NCBI GenBank assembly: GCA_905250885.1
Contig: CAJNOQ010000268.1
Location: 1-58,235, forward strand
Origin: Didymodactylos carnosus
Lineage: Eukaryota; Rotifera; Eurotatoria; Philodinida; Philodinidae
Reading direction: 5' to 3'
Length of the DNA stretch: 58,235 nt
Shown: positions 23,421 to 35,200 of the stretch, piece after piece
Layout of the letters: each line of letters begins with the position of its first letter
Numbering within the stretch: the stretch's first letter is position 1
Position numbers and translations under genes: made by a program
Notes under the pieces: model-generated
Databases searched by the model: none
Told to the model about the DNA's origin: nothing
What the model saw: only the letters and a program-made list of their open reading frames with translations

Positions 23421-23860
23421 CAGTCTTAGAAAAAAAAGGCGGGTGAACCTAGTGAAAATGAGTTTGGGGAACATCCACCAATTTAACTATAATTATACGA
23501 AAGTAAAATACTCGAATCTCCCTCAAAAACAAAATCAAAACGCTTAGAACTCCCAGAAAATACTGTCTTTTCCTTGATTTACATGTTGAGAGAGTTAGAA
23601 AAGTAAAAACATCTATTTTCTTATTATGGGGATTTTCAGAAGTTTTATAGAAATCCATCGTAAGAGAATATATTAATTTAGAGTTGTTTTGGTATTCTAA
23701 CTATTCAATCTACTCGCCTGATCATATTCTGAGAGTTTTAAGCGGTTTGGTTCTGTTCTGAGGGAGATCGGAGTATTTTACTTTCGTATAATTATAGCTA
23801 AATTGGATGTTCCCCAAACTCATTTTTACTAGGTTTATCCACCTTTTTTTTTTAAGACTG
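23421..23860. repeat. Palindromic element with CAGTCTTA-A(n) ends
   Basis: The left arm (23421-23557) and right arm (23727-23860) are diverged inverted copies. Each carries GAGTTTGGGGAACATCCA and ATAATTATACGAAAGTAAAA. The ends are CAGTCTTAGAAAAAAAAGG and its counterpart. The ~170-bp centre is unique. No protein is encoded; mirrored short frames are by-products. Confidence 0.8.
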
Positions 23861-23923
23861 AATGTCGTTAAACAGTTTTTTATAGTGGCTAAAATTTGAT
23901 AAACAAACAAACAGAAAGAGCAT

Positions 23924-23993
23924 GTCTCGACTGGAAATCGAACCCAGGATATCCGTTATCAAGAACAACGCTCTACCTCTAAACTGTCGAGAC
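23924..23993 (-). tRNA. tRNA-like sequence, probably a tRNA pseudogene or SINE head
   Basis: On the minus strand a 70-nt sequence has a perfect 7-bp acceptor stem (GTCTCGA with TCGAGAC), a D-arm-like segment with AGAGGTAGAGC (box A-like) and a T arm CTGGG-TTCGATT-TCCAG containing the box-B core GGTTCGA. The anticodon arm is poor. One pairing gives stem CGTTG/TAACG with loop TTCTTGA (anticodon CTT, Lys); the standard register gives mismatches and anticodon TGA. I therefore do not assign an isotype. The uncertain anticodon arm and the repeat-rich setting favour a pseudogene or tRNA-derived SINE. Confidence 0.5.
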
Positions 23994-24015
23994 ACAGTAA
24001 ACGACTGTGTCTCGA
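23987..24015. repeat. Perfect 12-bp hairpin overlapping the tRNA-like acceptor
   Basis: TCGAGACACAGT and ACTGTGTCTCGA form a perfect 12-bp stem around a 5-nt loop. The inner part of this stem is the 5' acceptor strand of the tRNA-like sequence, so in a transcript the two pairings would exclude each other. Confidence 0.8.
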
Positions 24016-24518
24016 TAGTTCAGAGCCAATACTCTTTTTGTAACACCCATAAAAGCGTGAGAAAAAGACATGGCTTCCGCATCTACTTTGGGTACTGTTT
24101 ACTTGTTTATTTCGTTTATCTCTTAGAAATATAACAAAGTTTATGGATGAATTAGAAACATAAATATAAAACAGTGTAATTAAAAACATATCTCGATTTT
24201 ATTTCATTTATACAGTTGTGAGTTGTGTAAGATCCTACAATTCCAAGAAATTCCGACCCGGTTTCCAGTACTACGCTTCCGCTCAAACAAGCCGAGTTTG
24301 GAACTATCTGCACCACAGAATATTATCGAACAATATGGGCTTTATGCGGTTAGAATGCTAAGAACAGCAGAACTTTACTACTATCCATTTCAAAATAGAA
24401 TGGAAAAAAGTAGTTTTTGAATAACTTTTTAATGGAAAGAGCTAGAACCATGTGATTCTGACAGTTGAAACTACGCAAGTCCCATGCTTTTACCTCCACC
24501 ATGGTTTAGGAGCCATAG

Positions 24519-24780
24519 GCATTTTCCGAGCACCTACCTAGCAGCTAAACTTTTTGTCAGGGAACTTTCAAAACACGTGGAACATAGTTTATCGACCACG
24601 CTGAATTTTTATTGCTATGTTTCTTTTTCAATAAACCTTAAAAAACTAGTGAAAACCTTTACCAGACGAAATAATCTATTTTTCACTATTTTCACCAAAA
24701 ATTAAAAAATTCATAATTCATTCAAAATTGTTCCAAACTGTTTCAAAATATCGACAGATACTCCATTTTATCTGTGCTAC
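24519..24780 (+). repeat. Diverged copy of the 46.46-kb dispersed repeat
   Basis: The sequence from AGGGAACTTTCAAAACACGT through CGACCACGCTGAA and CACTATTTTCACC to about 24780 can be aligned with 46464-46660 in the TBK1 intron, in the same order and orientation. It is clearly diverged. Nothing is encoded. Confidence 0.6.
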
Positions 24781-24904
24781 GCCATGAACTTTCATAATAG
24801 TTTTAAAAGCAAACAGAAAGTACTTTGGTTTTTAAAAGGTTTTCTAGAAAGCTTTGGGAATAAGGAAATGTTTCGTACTACTTTCTACTACAAAAAATAC
24901 GTTC

Positions 24905-25257
24905 AAGGAAATGGATTTTTTAATTTTTCAAAAACTTTTTTCCATGTTAACACATAAAAATACTTGAAGGATGTAAAAACCCGAAAAATCTTTCAAGTTC
25001 AAAAAAACTTTGGAGGGCTGGTTTGGGATGTCCATGCTCGACAGGTTTTTAAATTCAAAATTCATCAAACATCTTTTATATTGGGTTTTTATCGCTGAAT
25101 TCGAAAAAAATTGCTTAAAGACTTTAAAACGATCTAGAGCCAAGATATTAAAGGTAGTTTGAACTTGAAGGATTTCTCGAGTTTTTACATCTTTCAAGTA
25201 TTTATAATGTTTTGATATGGAAAAAAGTTTTTGAAAAATTAAAAAATTAATTTCCTT
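24905..25257. repeat. Palindromic element with AAGGAAAT ends
   Basis: The left arm (24905-25003) and right arm (25157-25257) are inverted copies sharing TTTTTTAATTTTTCAAAAAC and ATACTTGAA(G/A)GATGTAAA. The centre is ~150 bp of unique sequence. No coding potential. Confidence 0.75.
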
Positions 25258-25374
25258 AATCAGCTCGATAAGCTCTATCCAGCAATGTATAATAAGTTGG
25301 GAAATTTTTTTTACTGCAAGTTTGTATTACGCACACCTTACCAATATTGTTTCTTGGAATATAACTCAGTAAAG

Positions 25375-25635
25375 ATAATAGCAATCGTATACACACAACA
25401 AACATTGATATTTTATTTGAAAAAACCGAAGCTTTCGATTACAATCTATAATGATCATCAGCTATAGTTTACAATAAAAAACACAACTATATATACATTC
25501 GATCGTTTTCTCAATCTTATTTTTCCCTTATTGTAAACTATAGCTGATGATAATTACGATCGTAATTCAAAGCTTCGGCTTCTCAAAATAAAAGAATCAA
25601 TAATTGCTAGATGCATACGATTGCTATTAACAACA
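25375..25635. repeat. Diverged palindrome at the 5' side of a LINE fragment
   Basis: The sequence 25375-25476 recurs inverted at 25528-25635. Shared blocks are TATAGTTTACAATA/TATTGTAAACTATA, CCGAAGCTTT and AGCAATCGTAT. The right arm reads into the LINE coding fragment (KLRLLKIKES...). The left arm may therefore be an inverted piece of the same LINE, as left by 5' inversion during insertion, although the arms have diverged. Confidence 0.6.
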
Positions 25636-26155
25636 GTTATCAGAGAAGTGTATGTTTTCAGTTCTCAAAAAACTGAAACTATTGTCTTTATCAGTGCGTC
25701 GTCAGTATTACAAGCTTACTTACTTTCATAAAATCTATCACGGTAGAAGTTCTGTTTCTTCTCACAAGCTTATCTCACCTCTTACCACTCGTCAGACTTT
25801 ACGCCGAGGACATAACAGACGGGTAGTAATTCCAAACTTTAAGCTTAAAACCACTCGTAGTTCTTTTATACCAAAAACATCTAAAGAATGGAACAATCTC
25901 CCTTCACCCTTGGCACTTCAGAATAGTCACAAAGGAGATGCTTCGACGAGAATTGGATTTGACTTAAACAACTCTATCTGTATTTATTTTATCTTCTGTT
26001 TGTTCATTGAGGAATGCTCTCTTATTTTGTTTGTTTTTAGTTATACAGGTATCACTAAGGCTTCTGTTTATCAGATGTTATAAGTTACTAAACGTTTACT
26101 TTCTTTTGTGATGTTCTTGCTTATGCAAAATAAATTTGAACTTGAACTTGAACTC
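25560..26155 (+). pseudogene. 3' end of a LINE with TTGAAC-repeat tail
   Basis: A 143-codon frame (25652-26083) has the C-terminal signature of a LINE polyprotein: SVRRQYYKLTYFHKIYHG, then TTRSSFIPKTSKEWNNLP, matching 'RR...LxFFKIxHG...R.SFFPRTIxxWNxLP'. The 3' UTR follows (GCAAAATAAA) and ends in tandem TTGAAC units at about 26130-26153, the kind of short-repeat tail used by CR1/L2-like elements. The catalytic domain is missing, so it is 5'-truncated. A second copy of the same 3' end lies at 57405-57530 on the other strand, about 90% identical by eye. Confidence 0.75.
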
Positions 26156-26939
26156 CAAAGACAGAAACTAACACAAGTGCATAAAAGGTCCTGAAAACTA
26201 TGTGCTGTAACGGAATATCAAGTCCAAAATTAGGTGAGGTTGAGTCTGAATGGGCGGAAATCAGGTGAGACTCGAGCCTCACGAGTCTTAGTGGATCCGT
26301 CGCCTATTAAATACATGTTTAAACACATTTTGAACCGTTAGATACCGTTGAATTTTCCTACCTTACGTGCTATTCTCCAGTCAATCAGAAGAGGTGCAAA
26401 CTTGATCAAATTCGGAAACACTCCACTGAATATAGTCAATAGTGCACAAATACTAACACTGACCGCACACTGATACCATAAAATAAACTAGCAAAAAAAT
26501 TCGTTCATATAAAATCTTTTATACTTCGATCATCAATAACTGGAACGTTACTTTGATAGTTTTAGAACTAAGCAAATACTTATTCAGGAATACCATTGTT
26601 ACCGAAACGACCTTACAAAGTAAGCAGCTCTATAATGTATGTTAATAGGAAACTTAACGAAGCTTGACAGCGGCTTTTGTGTATTAAATACTTCGCCGCG
26701 TAAACCTACAGTAGGTCGAAAAATTATTCGTCCACCTTTATTTTTCATTTTTCTCGTCGACCATAATAGTTAGGACAAATTTGAAAAAAGATTTGAACAT
26801 CTGAAACAATTTTTGATCTGATGTGGTGTATACAAAGGTTCTATCTAAACTTTTAAAACCAGGATCTCTTGAAAACTCAAATCTCAGAAAAACAATTCTC
26901 CAAGTTCAATCGAGAAATTTTTTGCAAGTAACTTCACCG

Positions 26940-27026
26940 TATAGAGCAAACATTTCTGAACAAAATGAGACGAGCTCCTCTGTACGGCATTTTCTCATGA
27001 AACAGCATTCGATTTACGGAAGGCCC
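26940..27026 (+). repeat. Fragment related to the arms of the 54.8-kb element
   Basis: TAGAGCAAACATTTCTGAAC... through CTCATGAAACAGCATT and TTACGGAAGGCCC aligns with 54902-54990, the left arm of the palindromic element there, at roughly three-quarters identity. It appears as a solitary arm without its partner. Confidence 0.6.
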
Positions 27027-27820
27027 TAAGGACGTATCTTTATGGTATGGGAGCACAAAAAGGTATCATAGTACTACATTGCAGCTTATCTTAACTTTTT
27101 AATGCTTACCAAAAATTAAATTGTCAAATATGTCTAAAAAATCGGAACCCCCCTCCTCCCCGTTGGGGATATCACTAGTCATGAGAATTTGCTAAAATAC
27201 AATACAAGTTTATTCTTGCATTAAAATCTACAACGTCTACTACTGGTGCGGAGGAGCGAGTCCAATTTTTCTAGGAAAAATAAATAAAGTAATATCATCT
27301 TCACACCATAAACACTTCCTGTTTTCACAAATTCTGTAATATAATATTCCTGGCAGTAATCCTTTAATCCTCCTCCCACTATTAAGTATATTGACGGCAG
27401 TCCTGAACTCTTTCTTTTCTCAATGACGATATTTTGTGATATTCATAAGTTGAACTTGAAACCTACTAACATAAACATTTTTGAATTTGAATGTAGGGAG
27501 AAAGAATCAAAAAAGGGCGTATCACATGAGACAGTTCACAATTAGTCTGCTCCCGAACTGAGACGTCATCTATCATGTTGAATAGTCATTGTTGTTTAAA
27601 GTACCGAACTAAGTAGTAAACGACAGATATAAAAAGAAGAAGAAAAGAAGTAAAAGATATTTGAGTTATGTTCGGTGAGAAACTGATGTAGAAGACCTAA
27701 ACTCAACATAGAAAATTAAAAAATCGAGCCATAACACTTAAATTCACACGATTATTTAAACTAAATACTTAACACTGTAAGGCTTGACATCTTCAGAGGT
27801 TTAATGTCTGACAGTTTTTC

Positions 27821-27822
27821 AG
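27821..27822 (+). promoter_or_regulatory. Candidate trans-splice acceptor before MRM3
   Basis: The start codon of MRM3 is immediately preceded by GACAGTTTTTCAG, a textbook pyrimidine-tract/AG acceptor. There is no upstream exon in a convincing frame. Bdelloid rotifers are reported to add a spliced leader by trans-splicing. The site fits that but could also be an unseen 5' UTR intron. Confidence 0.45.
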
Positions 27823-29838
27823 ATGGTATCACGAGTGGGCAGTTTCTGTCTTTCTAACCGATTAAGCTATTCTTTTCTAATTCAACGTGCTGCATCAATA
27901 TTAGCATGCAATAATAGCGAGAAAATATTTCGCGATAATGGAATGACAGACATGTTACTAAATCATTATCGATATGCTACGGAAATACGTTACCGTAAAC
28001 CTGTGAAAACGACAACAGCAAATCCCATCCCATCGGAAAACGAAAAAGAACGTCAACCAAATAGAAAGTTACGCCAGAATAGAGTACGGACAAAAAAAGC
28101 TGCATCTAAACCAGGTAAATTTTTTTGTTCGAGACAATTTCTCATAGATATCTCTATTTTCACTTATTCAGGTGCTAGTTTATCTAATGTTGATCTGAAT
28201 ACGATTTACGATCGTTTTGATCCACTACGTGAACAAATTACAAGTGATCCAGCATTTCTTGATCAATTAGCTACAATGAAAAATCCATTGCAACGCATCG
28301 TTTCACTGAAAGACAATGATATTCGATTTAGGTATTTTAAAAAATATTTGTTTGTAGACAAAACTTACTTAAAATTCTTATTTATAGTTCACGTATAATG
28401 AAAGCAAAAAATCGTTTTGATCGTTATAAAAAAGCCTTCGTTCTCCTGGAAGGAAAACGTTTGGTTGCCGATGCGATACAAGCAGGCGGTGAATTATTAT
28501 CCGTTTATGTTACAGATAAAAAAATATTAGATGTAAGTTAAAAGAAACTGAACCAACATTTCATCGTCTTCGCTCCCCATCCCCTTGATACTCACTGGGC
28601 GTATTTCTTTTCTTTTCAGCAAACCATTTAAAATGAATTATCCAATATTTTGTAGGCAATCGACTTTTCTCAAACAAATTTACAATTTGATGTTTACAAA
28701 GTATCGACAACAGCATTTAAAACATGGTCAGATGTACAAACAAATCAAGGTATTATGGGTAAATAGTTGTGACATGTTAAATCTCAAAGTATTTTGGATT
28801 TTTTGTCGTTCAATTTGTATTTCAGCGCTATTTACAATGCCAAAACCAGGCGAAACACCATTTCAACAACGGATTGAACTACCAATTACCGTTATTTGTG
28901 ATAATGTGCGAGATCCGGGAAATATGGGAACAATAATAAGAACATGTGCGTCTGTTGGATGTGATAGGCTGATCGCAACGAAAGGTAAATCATTGTTACT
29001 TGTTGCTTCTTTCAAGCAGCATCTTTTAATTTATAAATTTGCATCATTTAGGTTGCGTTGACATTTGGGATCCTAAAGTGATACGGTCGGGTATGGGTGC
29101 ACATTTTCGTTTGCCAATGGTAAATGAAATTGGTTGGGAAACATTAGTGAATTATATACCTAATACAAGTCAAATCTATTTGGCTGATCACAAATATTCA
29201 ATGGATCCGCCAGAACTGCAATCATCATCATCTGACACAAAATCAAAGGATGAAGGTAAAAAAACAAATCAATTGTAGTGGTTATTTAGGTTAGATGTTG
29301 TTATATAATTCATTTAGCCGCTGCAAAATCATTATTTAAAGAAATGATAGATAAACAAATTAAAGATCGAAAACGTGATGGACGTAACACAGTCGATAAT
29401 AAACGAATGAAAATAGAAGATCGTTCATATATGAAGCAAGATAATCGATATTTGCCATTATACAGGGATGTACCAATTGAATATCTTCCATTATGGGAAG
29501 CATTCAATAAAACAAAATCATCTGATCATACGACAATTATAATTGGAGGAGAAACAGAAGGCATCAGTAATCAAGCTAGAAAATTAACCATTGAACATTC
29601 GGGGAAAATGGGTGAGAAATTTGCGTTGAGCTATTGTTATTATCTAATTCTTTTCAATTTCTTTTTTTAATCTATTCTAGTATACATACCATTACTGAAT
29701 GATGTTGATTCTCTGAATGTTGGTATTGCTCTGAGTGTTGTATTGTTTGAAGTAAGAAAATACTATGAAGATATTGCTCAAAAACCATTTACGGAAGGTA
29801 TCATTCAACAACAAGATGTAGGACAATCACTGGAATAA
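27823..29838 (+). CDS. MRM3: Mitochondrial rRNA methyltransferase 3 (MRM3/RNMTL1)
   Basis: SpoU-family (SPOUT) 2'-O-ribose methyltransferase acting on mitochondrial 16S rRNA. Eight exons (27823-28114, 28172-28331, 28388-28532, 28656-28758, 28826-28984, 29052-29255, 29318-29611, 29681-29838) join into 504 residues; human has 420. The N-terminus is basic, Arg/Ser-containing and compatible with a mitochondrial presequence. A substrate-binding L30e-like part contains RFDRYKKAFVLLEGKRLVAD. The knotted SAM domain is marked by CDNVRDPGNMGTIIRTCASV (~258-277), GCVDIWDPKVIRSGMGAHFR, IIIGGETEGIS (~428-438) and IPLLNDVDSLNVGIALSVV (~455-473). These are SpoU motifs 1-3 in order. A basic insert (KDRKRDGRNTVDNKRMK) before motif 2 explains the extra length. 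Introns are 56-123 nt. Confidence 0.93.
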
Positions 29839-30123
29839 TATATGTTTGTTTATTATTATTTGTTGTCATTTTCATCAAAGAAACGTATTAGTCATTTAAA
29901 ATTTTTGTTATTCACTAAATGCTCTATAGGCAATAGACTCGCTGATATTATCTACCATTAAAGATAGACTCTCTCATTGACTTCCTTCATCTAGACAAGT
30001 AATTTTTTATGTAGAAAAGTTATATTGCCATCATTTTTTAAATCTCGAATAAATTTTCTCGATTTTAGATTCATAAGTTTGTTATTAACCTTCTTATACA
30101 TTTATTTTAAAGTTTTTGTTTCC

Positions 30124-31497
30124 ATGAGTGAAACTTTAAGCGACGAACAAAAGGTAAGGTTGAATCAATTAGCGATATGACAAAATTATGTTTAATTTTG
30201 TTTTTTAACAGGCTGGCATAGCTAAACGTTTTATTGCACATGCGCCGCCAGGAGAATTTAACGAAGTATTTAATGGTAAGAAAAACGAAATCAGTTTAAA
30301 AATGTTAGTTTAAATACAATGGACTGTTTCTGTTATGTTTAGATGTTCGTACATTGTTAAATGATGATAATCTTGTTCGAAAGTCTGTTTCTAAGTAAGG
30401 ATACCAAACTTCAACTTTGATTAGGACTTTTAGTATCAAGTTGACTTTATCAATGTTCTAATCTTCATTTTAGAGCATTTGCTGAATATAATAAAGATCA
30501 ATATATTCCAACAAAAATTCAGAATAGTGATGAAGAATGTCTAATAACAGAAGTGACTGATCAAGGTGATGGAAGATTTTTTGATCCGAGAACAAGACAA
30601 ACATTCAAGTAGGTGTTCTATATTGAATTTTGTCCATCTCAAGAGCAATTGAAATTCTTTTTTTTTTCTAGATTTGATCATTTACGTCGTGAAGCGTCCG
30701 AATATCAACCACATCAACCGGATGAACAATCGGAACCGTGGCGTGTAGCATTTGAAAAAGAATTAACAGATTATGTTAAAGAACGTTATCCATATGGTGC
30801 ATGTACAATTGTTGGCGCAAGTGATGGTGATACAATATCGTTAACTGCATTTATCGAAAGTCATAAATATGAACCAAAAAATTTTTGGTAATCGATGAAG
30901 GAAGTTATCTATAATGCAATATAAACTATATGTATCATTTTAGGAACGGTCGTTGGAGATCAAATTGGTCAATCAGTTTTAGCAAAGGACAATCAGAATG
31001 CGAGTTTAAAGGACTGGTTAAAGCTCAAGTACGTAAGATACCGAAAGCAGATGACTTCTATTTAACTCCTGTTCTTCTTTTTAAGGTTCATTATTATGAA
31101 GATGGTAATGTTCAGTTAGTTAGCAGTAAAGATTTCAGTGAATCAATTAGTATACAGGTTTGTTACTTGCTTAGCCGGATTCAAAGATGAAATATTTTTC
31201 TTTCCTTCATGTTAGGATGAACATACAACAACTAAAGAAATGATTAGAATTATAAAACAAGCCGAGGATAATTATCAAGTAAAATAACATTTGTGTGGTC
31301 TTGTTAGATGTATAAAATGCATTTTTGTTTCATTTTTTTTTTAGCAAGCTGTTAATGAAAATTATCAAGCAATGTCGGAGTCAACTTTTAAAGCACTTCG
31401 TCGACAATTACCAATAACAAAGGCTAAAATTGATTGGACTAAAATAACAGCGTACAAAATTGGCACTGAATTGAGCGGACAAAAAAGTTTTGAATAA
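30124..31497 (+). CDS. CAPZA: F-actin-capping protein subunit alpha
   Basis: Alpha subunit of the CapZ heterodimer, which caps actin filament barbed ends. Nine exons (30124-30153, 30212-30275, 30343-30394, 30474-30608, 30672-30887, 30944-31028, 31086-31157, 31216-31278, 31345-31497) give 289 residues; animal alpha subunits have 286. Landmarks: [88 protein letters not shown] and the C-terminal [20 protein letters not shown]. The intron at 31029-31085 is exactly 57 nt and would read through in frame; family alignment across QVHYYED shows it is nevertheless spliced. The C-terminal tentacle region is complete. Confidence 0.97.
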
Positions 31498-32289
31498 ATT
31501 AATCACATACGCAAATTTTCAGATTAATGAATTTGAATCATTTGTCAACAATATCGAAAACATTTTTAGCGTGTGCTCACATTCCACAAGAAAAAATTTT
31601 TTTTTAATGGTAGACCATTTTTCATTTGTCTTGTAATTATGTTTGCTTGAAGTAAACAAAAAAATAAAAAATAAAAGAATGCTTAGAAAATTTTGTTTGT
31701 ACTCATTTAATTTTATTTATTTTATCGGTGAATGGCCAGTTTTCAATGCATTTGTGAATGTAGTCTGTAAAATTAGATTATATATATATATCACCTTTCA
31801 CTGGCATCATGTTTACGATCCAATAAATACACGCCTGTTTATAGTCTACTTCATTCTCTCATCTTTTGTTTTTTTTTGTAATAGCTATTATTATTTTTTA
31901 TCGTGCACATTATTATGGATCCGCGGTTCTAAATTTATTGATAGTTATTGTTCTTTCAGTTGTTTATATACAAAAACTGTGCTCTCTCTTTTTCACCGTT
32001 TATCTTAAGTTCATATACTGCTCGGTTTTTCTTTTTGTAAATGTTTACTTTTTACGATGATAATGTTCGTTTCTGTGTGTAGACCGTCTTTGATTTATTT
32101 TATTTGATTGTTTAATAAAGGTGTGTGTAACAATAGACAAAGTATAAAAAGATATGGCAAAATAATTGTAAGATTTCTTACACTAGATATAATGGACAAA
32201 AAAAAAACAACAAATACATAGTTTTACTCTTTACTAATCATTCGATTTAAAACAAAATGAATGAAAAATAGATTAAATTCTTATTTAAG
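31498..32289. other. CAPZA-EXOC6 intergenic region
   Basis: About 790 bp, AT-rich. It includes the CAPZA 3' UTR with polyadenylation-like AATAAA (32114-32119) and short (TA)n. The open frames at 31643-32060 are T-rich chance frames. A possible trans-splice acceptor (TTATTTAAG) abuts the EXOC6 ATG at 32290. Confidence 0.5.
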
Positions 32290-35200
32290 ATGAATAGTGA
32301 GTCTCGTGTATCCGACACGTATTTGGACAATCTTCTCCGACAACTGGAAACATCAGATAGTACTCAATTGACATCATGTGTTCGGTATACATACAAATTT
32401 TTCTCTTCTTTTAATTGGGTTAGACAACTCTCCTTTTATTTTTCAGTTCTGTATTTATCAAGAATGATTCAAGTGAATTTTTACGTAAGTTAGATGATCG
32501 CATTAAATATTACGATTCAGAAATTGAAAAATTATGTAATTTTCAATATCAAAATTTTGTAAAAGCATTTCATGAATTGTTACAAGTGCGAAAAGATACA
32601 ACAAGTATGAAGGTATTTATTAGATAAAAAAAAAATTGGATTTTACATATCTGTACTTATCCTCGTTTCTATTGTTTGTATTTAGAATGAACTTGTTAAA
32701 AATAATCAAATGATGCAAACAGCTGGAAAAAGTTTAGCAGAAAAAACAGAATCACTCATCCAACAATACAATCGACGGCGTAATATACAACAAACAATAG
32801 AAGCCTTATCTCAGGCATTTCCTGGTATGAATTTTATTCAGTCCTATAAAAAGAGAGAAAAAAATCATCTGAATTTTTATTTTTTCAATTTTCTATTTCA
32901 TTTTAGTATTCGAAACATATCGAAAACTTCAAGAATGTATGGAAGAAAAAAAGTAAGTAATTAGTGTTATTTATTTTCTAATATAATTTATAGTTTACTC
33001 TTTTTTAGACTATATCCAGCTTTAAAACTACTTGAACAATTGGAAACAAAACATTTAGTTCTTGTTAAAGAACATCGTTGGTCTGAAATTATTCAACAAA
33101 ATATTGCCAAATTTCGTGATGCTATTCGGAATGAATCATACAATGAATTAAAAAATTTCTTAGAAAATGTTGCTACACATGCTGATAAAGTTGGAAAAAG
33201 TGCTTTTGCACAAGTATATGAATAGTGACTCGATTTTAATATATTTATTAGAAATAATATTCTTATTCTAGGCATCTTCTCGTTTAAATATAGATAAACG
33301 TTATTATATGTTAGAAGAAGATAGACGAAAAGAACAACAACAACAACAACAATCAAATGAAACAAATGATTCAACAATGACCGATACAAATATAACAGAA
33401 TTAATTGATTTTTCATCAATGTATAAAAGTTTACATATAAATTTATTTTTAAATTTAAAAGATGATTTTTCAAAACATTATCAACGTGAAAAACGAAAAC
33501 AAGCACCAGTCATTATGGATACACCGCCAAAAATGCATGAATCATTTGATTCATTTAAAAAATATTTACAACGTGTAACAGGATTTTTTATTATTGAAGA
33601 TCATGTATTGAATACAACAGATGGTGTGATTGATCAACGTTTTTATTATGACCTTTGTGAAAAAGCTATACAACAATTACTAGCTGTTTTAAGATTAGCT
33701 GTGGTAAGATAGATCTCAATTGTTTGTTTTTTTCTATCTGTCTTTGAATATTATCTTGTCATTTTCGAAAAAAATCACAATAGATAGTAGTCTCACTGTT
33801 AATACTAAGATATTTTGGCTTTCACTTATATTACCATAAGAGAAGTAAAAGAAACTTTCACCAGTATAGCGTTATTCTAAATTTTTTCTTCTTCTAAACA
33901 ATGTCAGTGTCTTATAGACTTTTTGCATGCAACCAAATGAGGTATATAGCTCTATTTAATTTTTATTTATAATCTGAACATATAATCTAAAAATATGAAT
34001 GAGAAAAGATTAAATAAAAATTTTGTTTTAATTAAATTTAAAAGATAATTTTAGCTTAGTTTTTAGTATTGCTTCATGCTTGCTTAATTTAGAATATTTA
34101 TTTGATCAATAGTTCATATTTGTTTATCGATTTAGTTAAAATCTTATAATCCTGAATTAATGTTGGATATGAAAATTGTTGTGGTTTTATTTTGTGCAGC
34201 TATTAAAGTAAGTATTTAATTAATTAAAGTTTTTTATTCTTTATAAAACAGTTAGATATACTTTCAATTATCGATCTATTGAAATATAGATTATTTAACA
34301 ATATATTATTAATGTTTTCACATTACTTTTTTGTTTTAGGAATCGGGATTTCCAGTAATACCGTTGTTAGATGTCATTATGGAATTAAGGTATAAAAATT
34401 TTTAATAAAACATATATATTAGTGTATTTTTTTGTTTTCATCTATTTTAGAGATAATTATCATCAGTTATTATTATCACAATGGGGGCAACGTTGTCGTG
34501 ATACATTAACAAAAGATACTTATACACCGTTAATAATTGAAGATGAAGAACAATATCAGAGACTATTGCGACAATTTCCGATGAGAATTGAAGCAACTGA
34601 AAAGGTGTTTATCTTTGTATTAAAATATAAATTATTATAACTACTTCAAAAACTTATATTTCAATTTTAGATACCATTTCCACGCACTTTACCTTATAGT
34701 GAATCTGTGCCAAATTTATATTCAGAAATTAAAGAATTCATACTTGTGTGTTCAAAATTTGCCGAAGGTTTAAATATTAGGTAATATTTCTATCATTTAT
34801 CTGTATTTTTTATCAGAAAAACGATAATATTTTTGCTTGTTTAATTTTAAGTAAAACAGATGTGGACGATATGATTCGTAAACCAACAAATATACTTTTA
34901 ACAAAAATATTAAAAACATGTCTAGTTGAATTAACAGGAACCGAATCAGAATCTCAATTAACTTTTTCACAAGTACATTGAAAAAGCTTTCTTGATTTTA
35001 TAGCTGTAATACCATTTTTTTTATACACATTTTAGCTCGTTCAAATATGTATAAATACATTACATTTGGAAAATTCAATGCCATTTCTTGATGATTATAT
35101 TGCCGCTTTAGTACAGTGAGTAACTATATTTACTAGAGAAATTGGAAAAACTTAATTGACTTCTTGTAGTGGAAATGCCAAACAAATTAGTTTGAAGTTG

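Larger units (their letters stand above)
21272..27822. other. Gene-free 6.5-kb repeat cluster
   Basis: No intact gene is seen between the USP22-like start and MRM3. The stretch holds two perfect hairpins (22128-22217), a palindromic element (23421-23860), a tRNA-like sequence with an adjoining hairpin (23924-24015), a diverged copy of a dispersed repeat (24519-24780), two further palindromes (24905-25257 and 25375-25635), a LINE 3' end (25560-26155) and a repeat shared with 54.9 kb (26940-27026). The minus-strand frame at 21758-22051 is unassigned. Confidence 0.6.

Noticed and set aside
31029..31085. In-frame read-through of a 57-nt segment in CAPZA as coding
   Set aside because: The family reads directly from ...KAQ to VHYYEDGN; the segment has GT and AG borders and inserts 19 unsupported residues.
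33093..33506. 137-codon minus-strand frame
   Set aside because: Antisense to EXOC6 exons 5 and 6.
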